Part shown: positions 1-8,027 of the stretch, piece by piece
How positions within the stretch are numbered: the stretch's first letter is position 1
How the letters are laid out: each line of letters begins with the position of its first letter
Assembly: GCF_001660705.2 (NCBI RefSeq)
Contig: NZ_LYBV02000019.1
Span: 1 to 57,877, forward strand
Source of the DNA: Saccharicrinis aurantiacus
Lineage (GTDB): Bacteria > Bacteroidota > Bacteroidia > Bacteroidales > Marinilabiliaceae
DNA length: 57,877 nt
Reading direction: 5' to 3'
The notes under the pieces: model-generated
The model's input: only the letters and a program-made list of their open reading frames with translations
Database searches by the model: none
What the model was told of the DNA's origin: nothing
Translations under genes and position numbers: made by a program

Positions 1-136
1 CTTTGCAGCGGATTTGCGTCACTGACGCAAGCTTCCTGCAACTTTGCAGCAGATTTGCGTCACTGACGCAAGCTTCCTGCAACTTTACGGCGGATTTGCG
101 TCACTGATGCAAGCTTCCTGCAGAGTTGCAGGAGTC
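1..136. repeat. 41-bp palindromic tandem repeat, three copies
   Basis: Three head-to-tail units of 41 bp start at 1, 42 and 83. Each contains TTGCGTCACTGACGCAA, an inverted repeat with 8-nt arms and a one-base centre. The unit junctions form a second inverted repeat, CTGCAA-CT-TTGCAG. The third copy is diverged (TGATGCAA) and runs into another CTGCAG/TTGCAGG stretch. The unit length is not a multiple of three, so a coding repeat is unlikely. A related core recurs at the other end of the window. It reads as an intergenic REP-like or minisatellite element; its left boundary is outside the window. Confidence 0.85.
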
Positions 137-364
137 TGTTCAGGGTCTATTCAATAAACTGTGTCACCAGCATTTTTTCTTTTGCTAAAGCCCTTCACAA
201 AATTGAGGTATGGCGGCATAAATCGTCTCTTTATCAGAAAATATTTACTAAGCCCAAATCTGCAATAGGCTTATAAAACTATTTATTAAGCATTTTGCAA
301 AACCCACTATAAACACATTTTCTTTTCATTAAATTGTATTCGTTAAAACTATAGATGAAGAACA
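137..364. other. intergenic stretch, no recognised element
   Basis: AT-rich spacer between the tandem repeat and the acetyltransferase. I see no convincing ORF, hairpin terminator or TAnnTTTG promoter box here. Confidence 0.4.
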
Positions 365-958
365 ATGACTGAGAAAGAGAAAATGCTAGCCGGCAAGCCT
401 TACTTTGCTTTTGATAAAGTACTATTTAAAGAACGCCAGTTGGCAAAAGAGAAGGTATATGATTTTAACTTCTCAAAACCTTCGGAGCTTGATAAGCGAA
501 ATACTATTATACAGTCCTTACTAGGTAAAACAAGCAATAGCTTTTACATAGAACCCCCATTTAGATGTGATTATGGATATAATATTGAGATAGGCGATAA
601 CTTTTACTCCAATTACAATCTTATCATCTTAGATTGCGCAAAAGTTACAATAGGTAACAATGTACTTGTTGGCCCCAATGTAAGTTTATTTGCCGCAGGC
701 CATCCCATTCACCACGAAGTTAGAAACACAGAGTTAGAATATGCTTTTCCTATCACCATAGGTAACAATGTATGGATTGGAGGAAACGTTGTAGTTAATG
801 CTGATATTACAATTGGTGATAATACTGTTATTGCATCAGGTAGCATTGTTACTAAAAATATACCTAGCAACGTAATTGCTGCCGGAAATCCTTGCAAAGT
901 ATTACGAGAAATTACAGATGAGGATAAACAATACTATTTCAAAAAACTTCGCATTTAA
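365..958 (+). CDS. sugar O-acetyltransferase (maltose/galactoside acetyltransferase family)
   Basis: A 197-residue cytoplasmic acetyl-CoA-dependent O-acetyltransferase of the left-handed beta-helix type. Residues 1-55 match the Maa N-terminal helical cap (MLAGKPYF near the start). Residues about 70-180 carry hexapeptide repeats such as IGDN, IGNNV, IGGNVV, IGDNTVIASGS. His113 in AAGHP is the expected catalytic histidine. Length and the closing AAGNPCKVLR motif are typical of the maltose/galactoside acetyltransferase family. The physiological acceptor sugar cannot be read from sequence. It stands alone, with a MITE-like element directly downstream. Confidence 0.93.
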   Translation: MTEKEKMLAGKPYFAFDKVLFKERQLAKEKVYDFNFSKPSELDKRNTIIQSLLGKTSNSFYIEPPFRCDYGYNIEIGDNFYSNYNLIILDCAKVTIGNNVLVGPNVSLFAAGHPIHHEVRNTELEYAFPITIGNNVWIGGNVVVNADITIGDNTVIASGSIVTKNIPSNVIAAGNPCKVLREITDEDKQYYFKKLRI

Positions 959-982
959 TTGCAGTGTATCTCCATTTATATG

Positions 983-1144
983 AAGTTGTTTAAGGTTGTA
1001 GGGGAATTGCGAGAGTGACAATTTGATTATCAGTGGCAAAGCTCAATTTTATATTGCATAGCCGTAGCTACGGAATAAAAATTAGCTGAAGCCAATGAAA
1101 TCAAGGTGTTACTCGCAGATTTTCGATACAACTTTAAACAACTT
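983..1144. repeat. MITE-like inverted-repeat element
   Basis: The left arm (983-1035) begins AAGTTGTTTAAGGTTGTA. The right end (1127-1144) is its near-perfect reverse complement, AAGTTGTTTAAAGTTGTA on the minus strand, and the similarity continues inwards to the GCGAG stretch and TTTGATT or its variants. The centre holds the perfect palindrome CCGTAGCTACGG (1062-1073). There is no ORF inside. The left arm recurs at 54558-54610 with 46 of 53 bases identical, and the centre recurs in degenerate form at 14706-14728. The element sits between the acetyltransferase and the amylase promoter. Target-site duplications were not identified, so the exact ends are approximate. Confidence 0.6.
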
Positions 1145-1199
1145 CTATTCTATATCGCTCTCATTTATTAAAAAAATGTAAAAAAAATCAACTTTACCG

Positions 1200-1209
1200 C
1201 AAACGTTTG
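1200..1209. promoter_or_regulatory. LacI-type operator candidate upstream of the amylase
   Basis: CAAACGTTTG is a perfect 10-bp palindrome with the central CG typical of LacI/GalR-family operators. It lies 138 bp before the GH13 start and about 70 bp before the -7 box. A similar palindrome, GTAAACGTTTAC, occurs at 57762-57773. No LacI regulator is encoded in the window, so the assignment is an inference. Confidence 0.35.
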
Positions 1210-1280
1210 AAACCTGACAAAGCCTATCAAATCGCTTATAATACAAGTGTTTTAGCATTTTTACACATACTTTTTATGTC

Positions 1281-1288
1281 TATATTTG
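1281..1288 (+). promoter_or_regulatory. Bacteroidetes -7 promoter box for the amylase gene
   Basis: TATATTTG matches the Bacteroidetes -7 consensus TAnnTTTG. It would start transcription near 1296, giving a leader of about 50 nt before the ATG at 1347. No clean -33 TTTG is present at the usual distance. Confidence 0.45.
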
Positions 1289-1346
1289 ACTCAGATCAAC
1301 CATAGGAAATCAGTTAAATCAAAACAAATAAACTAATATATCTACT

Positions 1347-3008
1347 ATGCTAAAGTATACTTTTATAGCACTTATCGCCCTTTTTACAATCTCCTGTTCA
1401 CAGACAAAGGAAAACAAAGAAATACCTGAAGCTCCATTTATTTGGGAAAATGCAAATGTTTATTTCATGCTAACAGATCGCTTTAATAATGGCGACTCAA
1501 GTAATGATGTTAATTTTGAAAGAACCAAAGAAACTGGAGTATTAAGAGGCTTTATGGGTGGTGACTTTAAAGGGATCACACAAAAAATAGAAGAACATTA
1601 TTTTAACGATTTAGGCGTTAATGCACTTTGGTTTTCTCCTATTGCCGAGCAAATACATGGCTCTGTTGATGAAGGAACTGGCAGTACCTATGGTTTTCAT
1701 GGTTACTGGGCTAAAGATTGGACTCGAATAGATCCTAATTGGGGTACTGAAGAAGATTTTGCTGCATTAGTTGAAGCAGCTCACAAAAAAGGCATTAGAG
1801 TAGTTATGGATGTGGTTATTAATCACACAGGTCCTATTACTGATAAAGACCCTTCGTATGGCACTGACTGGGTTCGTACTGGCCCTGCTTGTACTTATGA
1901 AGATTACAACACAACCGTGAACTGTACTTTAGTTGAAAACCTACCAGATGTTTTAACAGGAAGTAATGCGGATGTTGATTTACCAGAAACACTACTTGAA
2001 AAATGGGAAAAAGAAGGTAGATTACAAGAGGAAATGGATGAACTCAATGCATTTTTTGCACATACAGGTCACCCACGTGCGCCACGTTTCTACATTATGA
2101 AATGGCTTACTGATTTTGTTAGAAAGTATGGAATTGACGGTTACCGTATTGATACTGCTAAACATACCGAAGAAGGAATTTGGGCAGAACTAAGAGCTCT
2201 TGCTGATGAGGCATTTGCTGAATGGAAAGCCGCCAACCCAGATAAAGTACTAGATGATAATGCATTTTACACGGTTGGGGAAGTTTATAATTACGGAATA
2301 TCATCGGGTCGTGAGTTCGACAATGGTGGAGTTATGGTTGATTATTATGCCAACGGAATGGATGCATTAATCAACTTTGAATTAAAAAGTGATGGAGATA
2401 AAGATTATGAATTCATTTTTGATAAATATTCAACTCTTCTACAAAATGAATTGAAAGGAAAATCTATCCTGAATTACCTTACTTCGCATGATGATGGATC
2501 ACCATACGACGAAAGTCGTGAGAAATCTTTCCGCACTGCTAACCTACTATTTTTAACCCCTGGAGCCAGTCAAATTTACTATGGTGACGAAAGCAATAGA
2601 AACCTTATTGTAGAAGATGCTGTTGGTGATGCCACGCTTCGTACTTTTATGAATTGGGAAGATATTGAAAACAACACAGAGGTTAATGGCATTAAAACCC
2701 AAGACTTAATGTTACATTATCAAAAGTTAGGTCAGTTTAAATCCATGAATCCTGCTGTAGGGGCTGGTATTCACAATAAAATATCAGAAGCGCCTTATGT
2801 ATTTAGTCGCGACTATGTAAAAGGAAATTATAGCAACAAAGTAATTGTTGCCTTAGATGCAGAAAAAGGACCTAAAACAATTAGCGTTGGCGATGTATTC
2901 AGCGAGAATACTATTTTATTTGATTACTATTCTAATCAAGAAGTAAAAGTAACAGATGGACAAGTAGAAATTGATTCTCCATACACAATGGTTTTATTAT
3001 CCTTATAG
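1347..3008 (+). CDS. GH13 alpha-amylase family lipoprotein
   Basis: A 553-residue glycoside hydrolase acting on alpha-glucans or maltooligosaccharides. The N-terminus is a lipoprotein signal: a hydrophobic stretch then FTISC, with Cys17 as lipidation site. All four GH13 regions are present. Region I is DVVINH (155-160). Region II is YRIDTAKH, with nucleophile Asp269. Region III is GEV, with acid/base Glu312. Region IV is LTSHDD, with His381/Asp382. The protein begins its barrel with VYFMLTDRFNNGD, usual for periplasmic or surface amylases of Bacteroidetes. No SusC/SusD pair is adjacent, so it is not in a classical PUL here. A LacI-type palindrome and a -7 box lie upstream. Exact substrate is undetermined. 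Confidence 0.92.
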   Translation: MLKYTFIALIALFTISCSQTKENKEIPEAPFIWENANVYFMLTDRFNNGDSSNDVNFERTKETGVLRGFMGGDFKGITQKIEEHYFNDLGVNALWFSPIAEQIHGSVDEGTGSTYGFHGYWAKDWTRIDPNWGTEEDFAALVEAAHKKGIRVVMDVVINHTGPITDKDPSYGTDWVRTGPACTYEDYNTTVNCTLVENLPDVLTGSNADVDLPETLLEKWEKEGRLQEEMDELNAFFAHTGHPRAPRFYIMKWLTDFVRKYGIDGYRIDTAKHTEEGIWAELRALADEAFAEWKAANPDKVLDDNAFYTVGEVYNYGISSGREFDNGGVMVDYYANGMDALINFELKSDGDKDYEFIFDKYSTLLQNELKGKSILNYLTSHDDGSPYDESREKSFRTANLLFLTPGASQIYYGDESNRNLIVEDAVGDATLRTFMNWEDIENNTEVNGIKTQDLMLHYQKLGQFKSMNPAVGAGIHNKISEAPYVFSRDYVKGNYSNKVIVALDAEKGPKTISVGDVFSENTILFDYYSNQEVKVTDGQVEIDSPYTMVLLSL

Positions 3009-3038
3009 GAATAAAATATATCACATCAACAAAAACAG

Positions 3039-3080
3039 AACGGGGGTGCTTGTAAAAAAGTATTCTCGTTTTCTTTTTTT
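3039..3080 (+). terminator. rho-independent terminator after the amylase
   Basis: AACGGGGGTGCTT (3039-3051) pairs with AAGTATTCTCGTT (3058-3070) over 13 positions, four of them G-U. A T-rich tail (3071-3080) follows. Confidence 0.7.
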
Positions 3081-3141
3081 ATAGATAGCTTCACTCAAAA
3101 ACAATAAGATGTTATAATTGTATCATTATAAAAGTATTTAC

Positions 3142-3711
3142 ATGAGCACTGATTATTATAGCAACAAAGAGCAGGTAGAGAAATACATCGATATGACCAA
3201 AGGTATGAGTGGAATAGAGATAATTGATTCTCTAAGGCCATACCTATCCGATGATGCAAAGTTATTAGAACTTGGAACAGGTCCGGGAAACGATTGGAAT
3301 ATTCTGAGTAAATATTACACGGTTACAGGCTCTGATTTTTCAGAAGAGTTTATGAAGCACCTTTCGCTTCAATTCCCCAAAAGTAATTTTCTTCAACTTG
3401 ATGCAGCTACAATAGAAGTAGATACACACTTTGATGCCATTTACTCAAACAAAGTATTGCACCACCTTAAGGATGATGAGTTGGCTTCATCAATAAAAAG
3501 ACAAACTGAAATACTTAATGATAATGGTGTGATTTGCCATAGCTTTTGGAAAGGTAAAGGAACTGAAAACTATAACGGCATGTTTGTAAACCTACATACT
3601 GAGGAGGCTTTATCTGAGTTACTCAAAGAACAATTTGAGATTTTAAGTACAGAAGAATATAAAGAGTTTGAGGATAATGATTCTATTTATATTATCGCTC
3701 GAAAACTTTAA
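3142..3711 (+). CDS. class I SAM-dependent methyltransferase
   Basis: A 189-residue soluble methyltransferase with a seven-strand Rossmann core. Motif I is LLELGTGPGNDW, the SAM-binding glycine loop. It is followed by VTGSDFSEEF (acidic end of strand 2), LQLDAAT and DAIYSNKVLHHL (motif II/post-II). I chose the ATG at 3142 (MSTDYYSN); an in-frame TTG at 3118 would add eight residues with no homology value. The family methylates small molecules, lipids or proteins, and nothing in the neighbourhood fixes the substrate. It is flanked by hairpin terminators on both sides, so it is probably monocistronic. Confidence 0.85.
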   Translation: MSTDYYSNKEQVEKYIDMTKGMSGIEIIDSLRPYLSDDAKLLELGTGPGNDWNILSKYYTVTGSDFSEEFMKHLSLQFPKSNFLQLDAATIEVDTHFDAIYSNKVLHHLKDDELASSIKRQTEILNDNGVICHSFWKGKGTENYNGMFVNLHTEEALSELLKEQFEILSTEEYKEFEDNDSIYIIARKL

Positions 3712-3730
3712 AATAGTATACATAGCCTAT

Positions 3731-3760
3731 AGCCAGAAGTAGTATTAACTAGTTCTGGCC
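3731..3760. terminator. bidirectional hairpin between convergent genes
   Basis: AGCCAGAAGTAG (3731-3742) and CTAGTTCTGGCC (3749-3760) form an imperfect stem between the methyltransferase and the convergent WG-repeat operon. T-rich sequence follows on the plus side. A terminator role is likely but the T run is interrupted. Confidence 0.5.
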
Positions 3761-3781
3761 ATAGACTTTGTTTGTTTAATA

Positions 3782-5821
3782 TCATTCTGAAATATAAAAC
3801 ATCTGATTATTGCGCTCCACCATAATACCCTGGTATGGAAACTCATGAATTATACAAGCATCAACTTGCTTGTGCAAAATTCTGAAGTCAGCACTTAATA
3901 CTACAGTTTCAGAAGTACCATCCTCATTTACAATATTATAAACCTGAAACGGAAAACCATCCTTAACACTTACTCTGTTAGTAGGCTCAAGGTTTAGCAT
4001 TGTTACCTTACCTTTTTCAACTATCAAGTAAAAATTATAGGCCCTATAAACTTTGTGAGTAGGGAACCTAAAGCACTCCTTTGAATAAGCTCTTAAATGG
4101 CTATATGCTTTCTCTGAAAGAAGCATATTATCATAAGGTGGTAGGCCAATTAATTCCCATTGCTCACCTTTTTGTCCAAATCCTATAAACTCATCAAAAT
4201 CTTCACACACTGTTATTTTATCATACGCAGCCTTAATAATTACCTTATCAGTAAAAACATCTTTTAAACCATTCTTACCATTACTAGTATATTGATAATA
4301 AATATTGTTTTGGTATTCAATAAAATCACGATCACTTTGTTGTAATTCTGCTAAAAATGGCACAAGATTAAAATCCTTGGGGATCGGGAATTTTCGCAAA
4401 TCATACCATAGCAAATACATATTTTCATTGCTATAGTCAACAAATGCATTATTCTGCATTGAACTTAAATCAACTGTGGAAACAAAGGTTTGATCTGTAG
4501 TAAATACATAGCCTATTCCTTCCTTAGGAACACTAAATAAAATGTATTTCCCTTGCTCTCCTATAATTCTAATTGATGCGGAGTCTTTATGGTTCCATTC
4601 ATCTAGCATTAAAAGCTCTCGTTTGCTTAAAGATGAACTTTTTAACCAGTTTTTAGGATGAAAATATTCAAAGTTATATTGAGAATCTATCCAGAATAAG
4701 GAATCTTTCTTTACATAAAGACCTGCAGGAGGCATATATGCCTCAAACGCTTCTATAGGCTCTACTAACAATTCTTCGTTTTGTTCTCTTAATATATGCA
4801 TACTTGCTTCAAATTCAGATTTATAATGAGAAACAAGAATGGCATTTTTTAGCATTTCAACATTATCAATCTGCAATGAGTCAAGTGAGCTTACCTTACC
4901 CGTTTTTAATGATATATAAAGGACTGAATCTTCAGTTGCTTTAAATAAGCCAAAATCGTTTTTATAAAGCTCAATATCTTCATTAATGCTATTATAAACT
5001 TTATTGAGATAGTTATCGTAATATTCAATTCCTTCTTTGGTTTGTATTTCAATAAGGCGATTACTATTATTCGACTTTCTAACAGAAAGTATTTCTTTAT
5101 CCGTTAACTTATTTGGGAAGCTAGGGTTAAGTATCTCACCTCTTGAATAAAATACCAATTGGTCGAGTGGTAATTTCCAATCCATGCACCTTAAGTGGAG
5201 CGGTATTTTAAGGTCGAATAAAGAGTTGTATTTTTCATCCAAAATGCGAAATCCTTTTTCGTGATAGTTTGTAAGAATAACCACTTTTCTTATCAGCTCT
5301 CTCGGAAACTCATCACTGTAGATTTCTTTTAACTCATAATCATCATAGGTTTCATTAAATGGATAAAGGTAGTACCTATCCCTCCTATTATAATATGTTT
5401 TGTATTTATTGGCTACTAGTGCCGAAGCATTTGTATCCAATTTTATCAATTCCCATTTATCGTCGGCGTATTTTGCTAGAAGCTCTCCTTTGGTATTAAA
5501 TAGATGAATTTGATTAGGAACAAAACCAGCTATAACTGTTTCGGAAATATATGAAAGGTCTTCATAAATAAACGGGATAATAGTTTTATTTTTTTTGTTT
5601 ACGGCTCCCCAGTTAAGACCTTTATCTAAGTCTTTTTGAATAATAAAAGCGGCTCCTTTACTAGGTTGTACATTGCTATAAGCTTCTTTTAGTACTACTT
5701 TGCCCGCTTTGTTTTTAAAGCCATACAATCCGTTTTTATAAAAGGGATAATTATTGTTGTTTTGAGCCACACTTGATATTGTTAGTATGGCAAAAAAAGT
5801 AAGTGCAAATATATATTTCAT
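3782..5821 (-). CDS. exported WG-repeat protein (paralogue 3 of 3)
   Basis: A 679-residue protein with a Sec signal peptide (residues 1-19, ending SSVAQ). It then has degenerate WG (KWG-type) beta repeats, clearest near the N-terminus (YKNGLYGFKNKAGKVV, then LNWGAVNKKNKTIIPFIYEDL) and near 515-545 (NGKNGLKDV...IIKAAYDKI). The middle is diverged. Family members form beta-propeller or solenoid-like surfaces; no enzymatic motif is visible and the function is unknown. It is last of three tandem, same-strand paralogues separated by about 50-90 bp, probably one operon read from about 10.1 kb downwards. There is no T9SS sorting tail and no lipobox, so a periplasmic location is likely. Confidence 0.75.
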   Translation of the reverse strand: MKYIFALTFFAILTISSVAQNNNNYPFYKNGLYGFKNKAGKVVLKEAYSNVQPSKGAAFIIQKDLDKGLNWGAVNKKNKTIIPFIYEDLSYISETVIAGFVPNQIHLFNTKGELLAKYADDKWELIKLDTNASALVANKYKTYYNRRDRYYLYPFNETYDDYELKEIYSDEFPRELIRKVVILTNYHEKGFRILDEKYNSLFDLKIPLHLRCMDWKLPLDQLVFYSRGEILNPSFPNKLTDKEILSVRKSNNSNRLIEIQTKEGIEYYDNYLNKVYNSINEDIELYKNDFGLFKATEDSVLYISLKTGKVSSLDSLQIDNVEMLKNAILVSHYKSEFEASMHILREQNEELLVEPIEAFEAYMPPAGLYVKKDSLFWIDSQYNFEYFHPKNWLKSSSLSKRELLMLDEWNHKDSASIRIIGEQGKYILFSVPKEGIGYVFTTDQTFVSTVDLSSMQNNAFVDYSNENMYLLWYDLRKFPIPKDFNLVPFLAELQQSDRDFIEYQNNIYYQYTSNGKNGLKDVFTDKVIIKAAYDKITVCEDFDEFIGFGQKGEQWELIGLPPYDNMLLSEKAYSHLRAYSKECFRFPTHKVYRAYNFYLIVEKGKVTMLNLEPTNRVSVKDGFPFQVYNIVNEDGTSETVVLSADFRILHKQVDACIIHEFPYQGIMVERNNQMFYISE

Positions 5822-5875
5822 TTTCTGGTCTTAATTTTAATCAACTTATGATTGTTCTATTTCGGTCGGTAATTT

Positions 5876-7936
5876 TTAATTATTAAGATCAAAAAGCACT
5901 TCGCCATTAAAGGTAAAATAGTAAGGGTTACCCTCTCGTTTGACTATTATTAGCTTATCCGACTCGAGGACAATTGGCTTAGTTTTAAAAAATATTTGCT
6001 CGCTCGTTTGCTTAATAAATACGCTGTATAGCTTTTCTTTATCGTACCTTTTGTGGTGGCTTAAAATAAAAAGGTGTTCATTATTAAACTCCACCGATTC
6101 GCATCCGATTGTATAGATATTTGCATTGTTATCAATTAACTTTGTTTCTCCCTCATCTCCATATAAATAACACACTGGATTTTCGCCCACTTTTCGAACT
6201 GGACTGTTTTCACTCAACAATTTGGCACCCAAATAAAGTTGTGGATTCTCGCCTTTATTCCTTAACCAGATAAATGGTGTTTCAATGCTTGTATGCATAA
6301 CAGAAATATTATCGGCCGTAAATAAAGTCTCCATAGTTTTCATATGAACAAGGTACTTCTCATAGCCACTTTCTATCTGTATAATTGGCAATTTATTGTA
6401 AGGATAGACCATGTACTTACTCCTTTTGTTTGAGGATGGTAGTTTTACTTTGTTACCATCTGAATCAAGCAAGTATGACGATGAATCTAATGTTGCTATG
6501 AAATAATCTTTACCCGGGAAGTTCTCATTCTGTTTACGCGTAATGCTTTTATAGTTATCTGATATTACTTTAAGGTCTGAGTTTAATAGATAGTAGCTTT
6601 TATCAATATTGCGGGCAATCATTGTTTCAAATTCTTTCTCCGACTTAGAATCTAAATTGCACTTTTGTTTATTTCCATTCTCATCAAGAATATATCTGCC
6701 CAACTGGTCCCCTAGGTCCTTATCTAAAAATATAGGGTTTCCTTTAACCATATCAACTACTTTCTTATTCTCGAAATAAATGGTATCTGTTGATCCCCAT
6801 TTTACACATCCACTTGCACCTTCTGTATTATTAAAATACATTGTATCCTTATTGTCAAAAAACACTTCATGGTATTTACATTGGACTACTTTATTATCTG
6901 AAGGTCTGAAAATTCCATAAATCAGATTCGAATTACTCTTGTTCTTAATTGTAAATGTAGGTTCGCCATCAAAGTTCATAATCGGACTAATTATACCATT
7001 TACTTTTGTTAGCAGCACTTCGCCAGACGGTGCTATTAACTCTGAGTATTGGGTCTTATATTCTCCATAGCTTTGCACCTGAAACTGTTCATATAAATAA
7101 CATGTTTGATAATTTTCATGTGTAAAAGGCAAAGAATCTAAAAAAACGCCTTTTTTACTATAGAGATGCCTTGTTTCATTATTAATTCCCTCTATAAATA
7201 TTTTGTTTTTGCTCGGCGCTTTATAGGCTGTATAAATAAATTCGCTGCATTCGTTATTAGTGATATTAAGAATAGCCCAACGATCACTTTTCTTCACAAA
7301 CACTATTTCTTCATTACAAAAAGGCATCACATTTATTTGATAAACCTTAGTATCAATAGCACAAAAATTATCTTGATGGTTTATGTTGAAGATATAATCT
7401 TGCTGGTTGGTTCCTAATCTGTAAATAGATGGATAATTTCTATTTATTTCCGTTTTAGAAGTAAAATAACGTTTTGAAGCAATGTGGTAATAAGAATAAT
7501 CACCATTGCGATAATTTCGTACAAACCCATCCTTTATATCAGAAGGTGAGATACTATCCTGCAAGCCAAGCAATAACTCATTGTTTTTATTGTAAAACGC
7601 GTAATTATCCCCCTTACGAGCAGCTAACAGCTCGCCACATTCTGAAATTTCATTATAATAAAACGGAATAATAACTTTTCCTTTATTATCTATTGCTCCA
7701 GTTAAAAAATCTCTTTTTTTTCCTCCTTGTACAATAGCTATATTGTTTATAAAATGGTATGCGCATTTAAACTTCTCATTAATCTCAGTTTTCCCTTTCT
7801 CATTTATATATAAATATCCATTTGACGTTTTATAGGGCAATGGGTACTCTTGTGCAGAAATATTTGTTGTAAAAAATATATTTAGTAGGAAAACAACAAG
7901 GGTAATTAGATTCAATTGTAAACTAATTCTATTCAT
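5876..7936 (-). CDS. exported WG-repeat protein (paralogue 2 of 3)
   Basis: A 686-residue protein. I take the ATG at 7936 (MNRISLQLN), which gives a clean signal peptide ending NISAQ; the longer frame from 7981 adds a second hydrophobic segment. Directly after the signal come WG-type repeats (SNGYLYINEKGKTEINEKF, then GAIDNKGKVIIPFYYNEI, then NYAFYNKNNELL). Further weak repeats with LYSKKG, LIYGIF and YLLDSDGNKV-like beta hairpins run to the C-terminus. It has no catalytic signature. Its layout parallels the genes on both sides, pointing to duplication and divergence. Function unknown. Confidence 0.75.
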   Translation of the reverse strand: MNRISLQLNLITLVVFLLNIFFTTNISAQEYPLPYKTSNGYLYINEKGKTEINEKFKCAYHFINNIAIVQGGKKRDFLTGAIDNKGKVIIPFYYNEISECGELLAARKGDNYAFYNKNNELLLGLQDSISPSDIKDGFVRNYRNGDYSYYHIASKRYFTSKTEINRNYPSIYRLGTNQQDYIFNINHQDNFCAIDTKVYQINVMPFCNEEIVFVKKSDRWAILNITNNECSEFIYTAYKAPSKNKIFIEGINNETRHLYSKKGVFLDSLPFTHENYQTCYLYEQFQVQSYGEYKTQYSELIAPSGEVLLTKVNGIISPIMNFDGEPTFTIKNKSNSNLIYGIFRPSDNKVVQCKYHEVFFDNKDTMYFNNTEGASGCVKWGSTDTIYFENKKVVDMVKGNPIFLDKDLGDQLGRYILDENGNKQKCNLDSKSEKEFETMIARNIDKSYYLLNSDLKVISDNYKSITRKQNENFPGKDYFIATLDSSSYLLDSDGNKVKLPSSNKRSKYMVYPYNKLPIIQIESGYEKYLVHMKTMETLFTADNISVMHTSIETPFIWLRNKGENPQLYLGAKLLSENSPVRKVGENPVCYLYGDEGETKLIDNNANIYTIGCESVEFNNEHLFILSHHKRYDKEKLYSVFIKQTSEQIFFKTKPIVLESDKLIIVKREGNPYYFTFNGEVLFDLNN

Positions 7937-8027
7937 TTGAAATGGTATCTCTATAAGTATAAGACTATTAAAAAAAAGCAATCTAGATAAAGTGTTATGA
8001 TGTGGTTTAATACCTTTAACAACTTAC

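Noticed and set aside
1-136. CRISPR array
   Set aside because: The units abut directly with no unique spacers, and no cas gene is present.
365-3008. Acetyltransferase and amylase as parts of one carbohydrate locus
   Set aside because: A MITE-like element and a separate promoter lie between them, and no SusC/SusD or sugar transporter is present.
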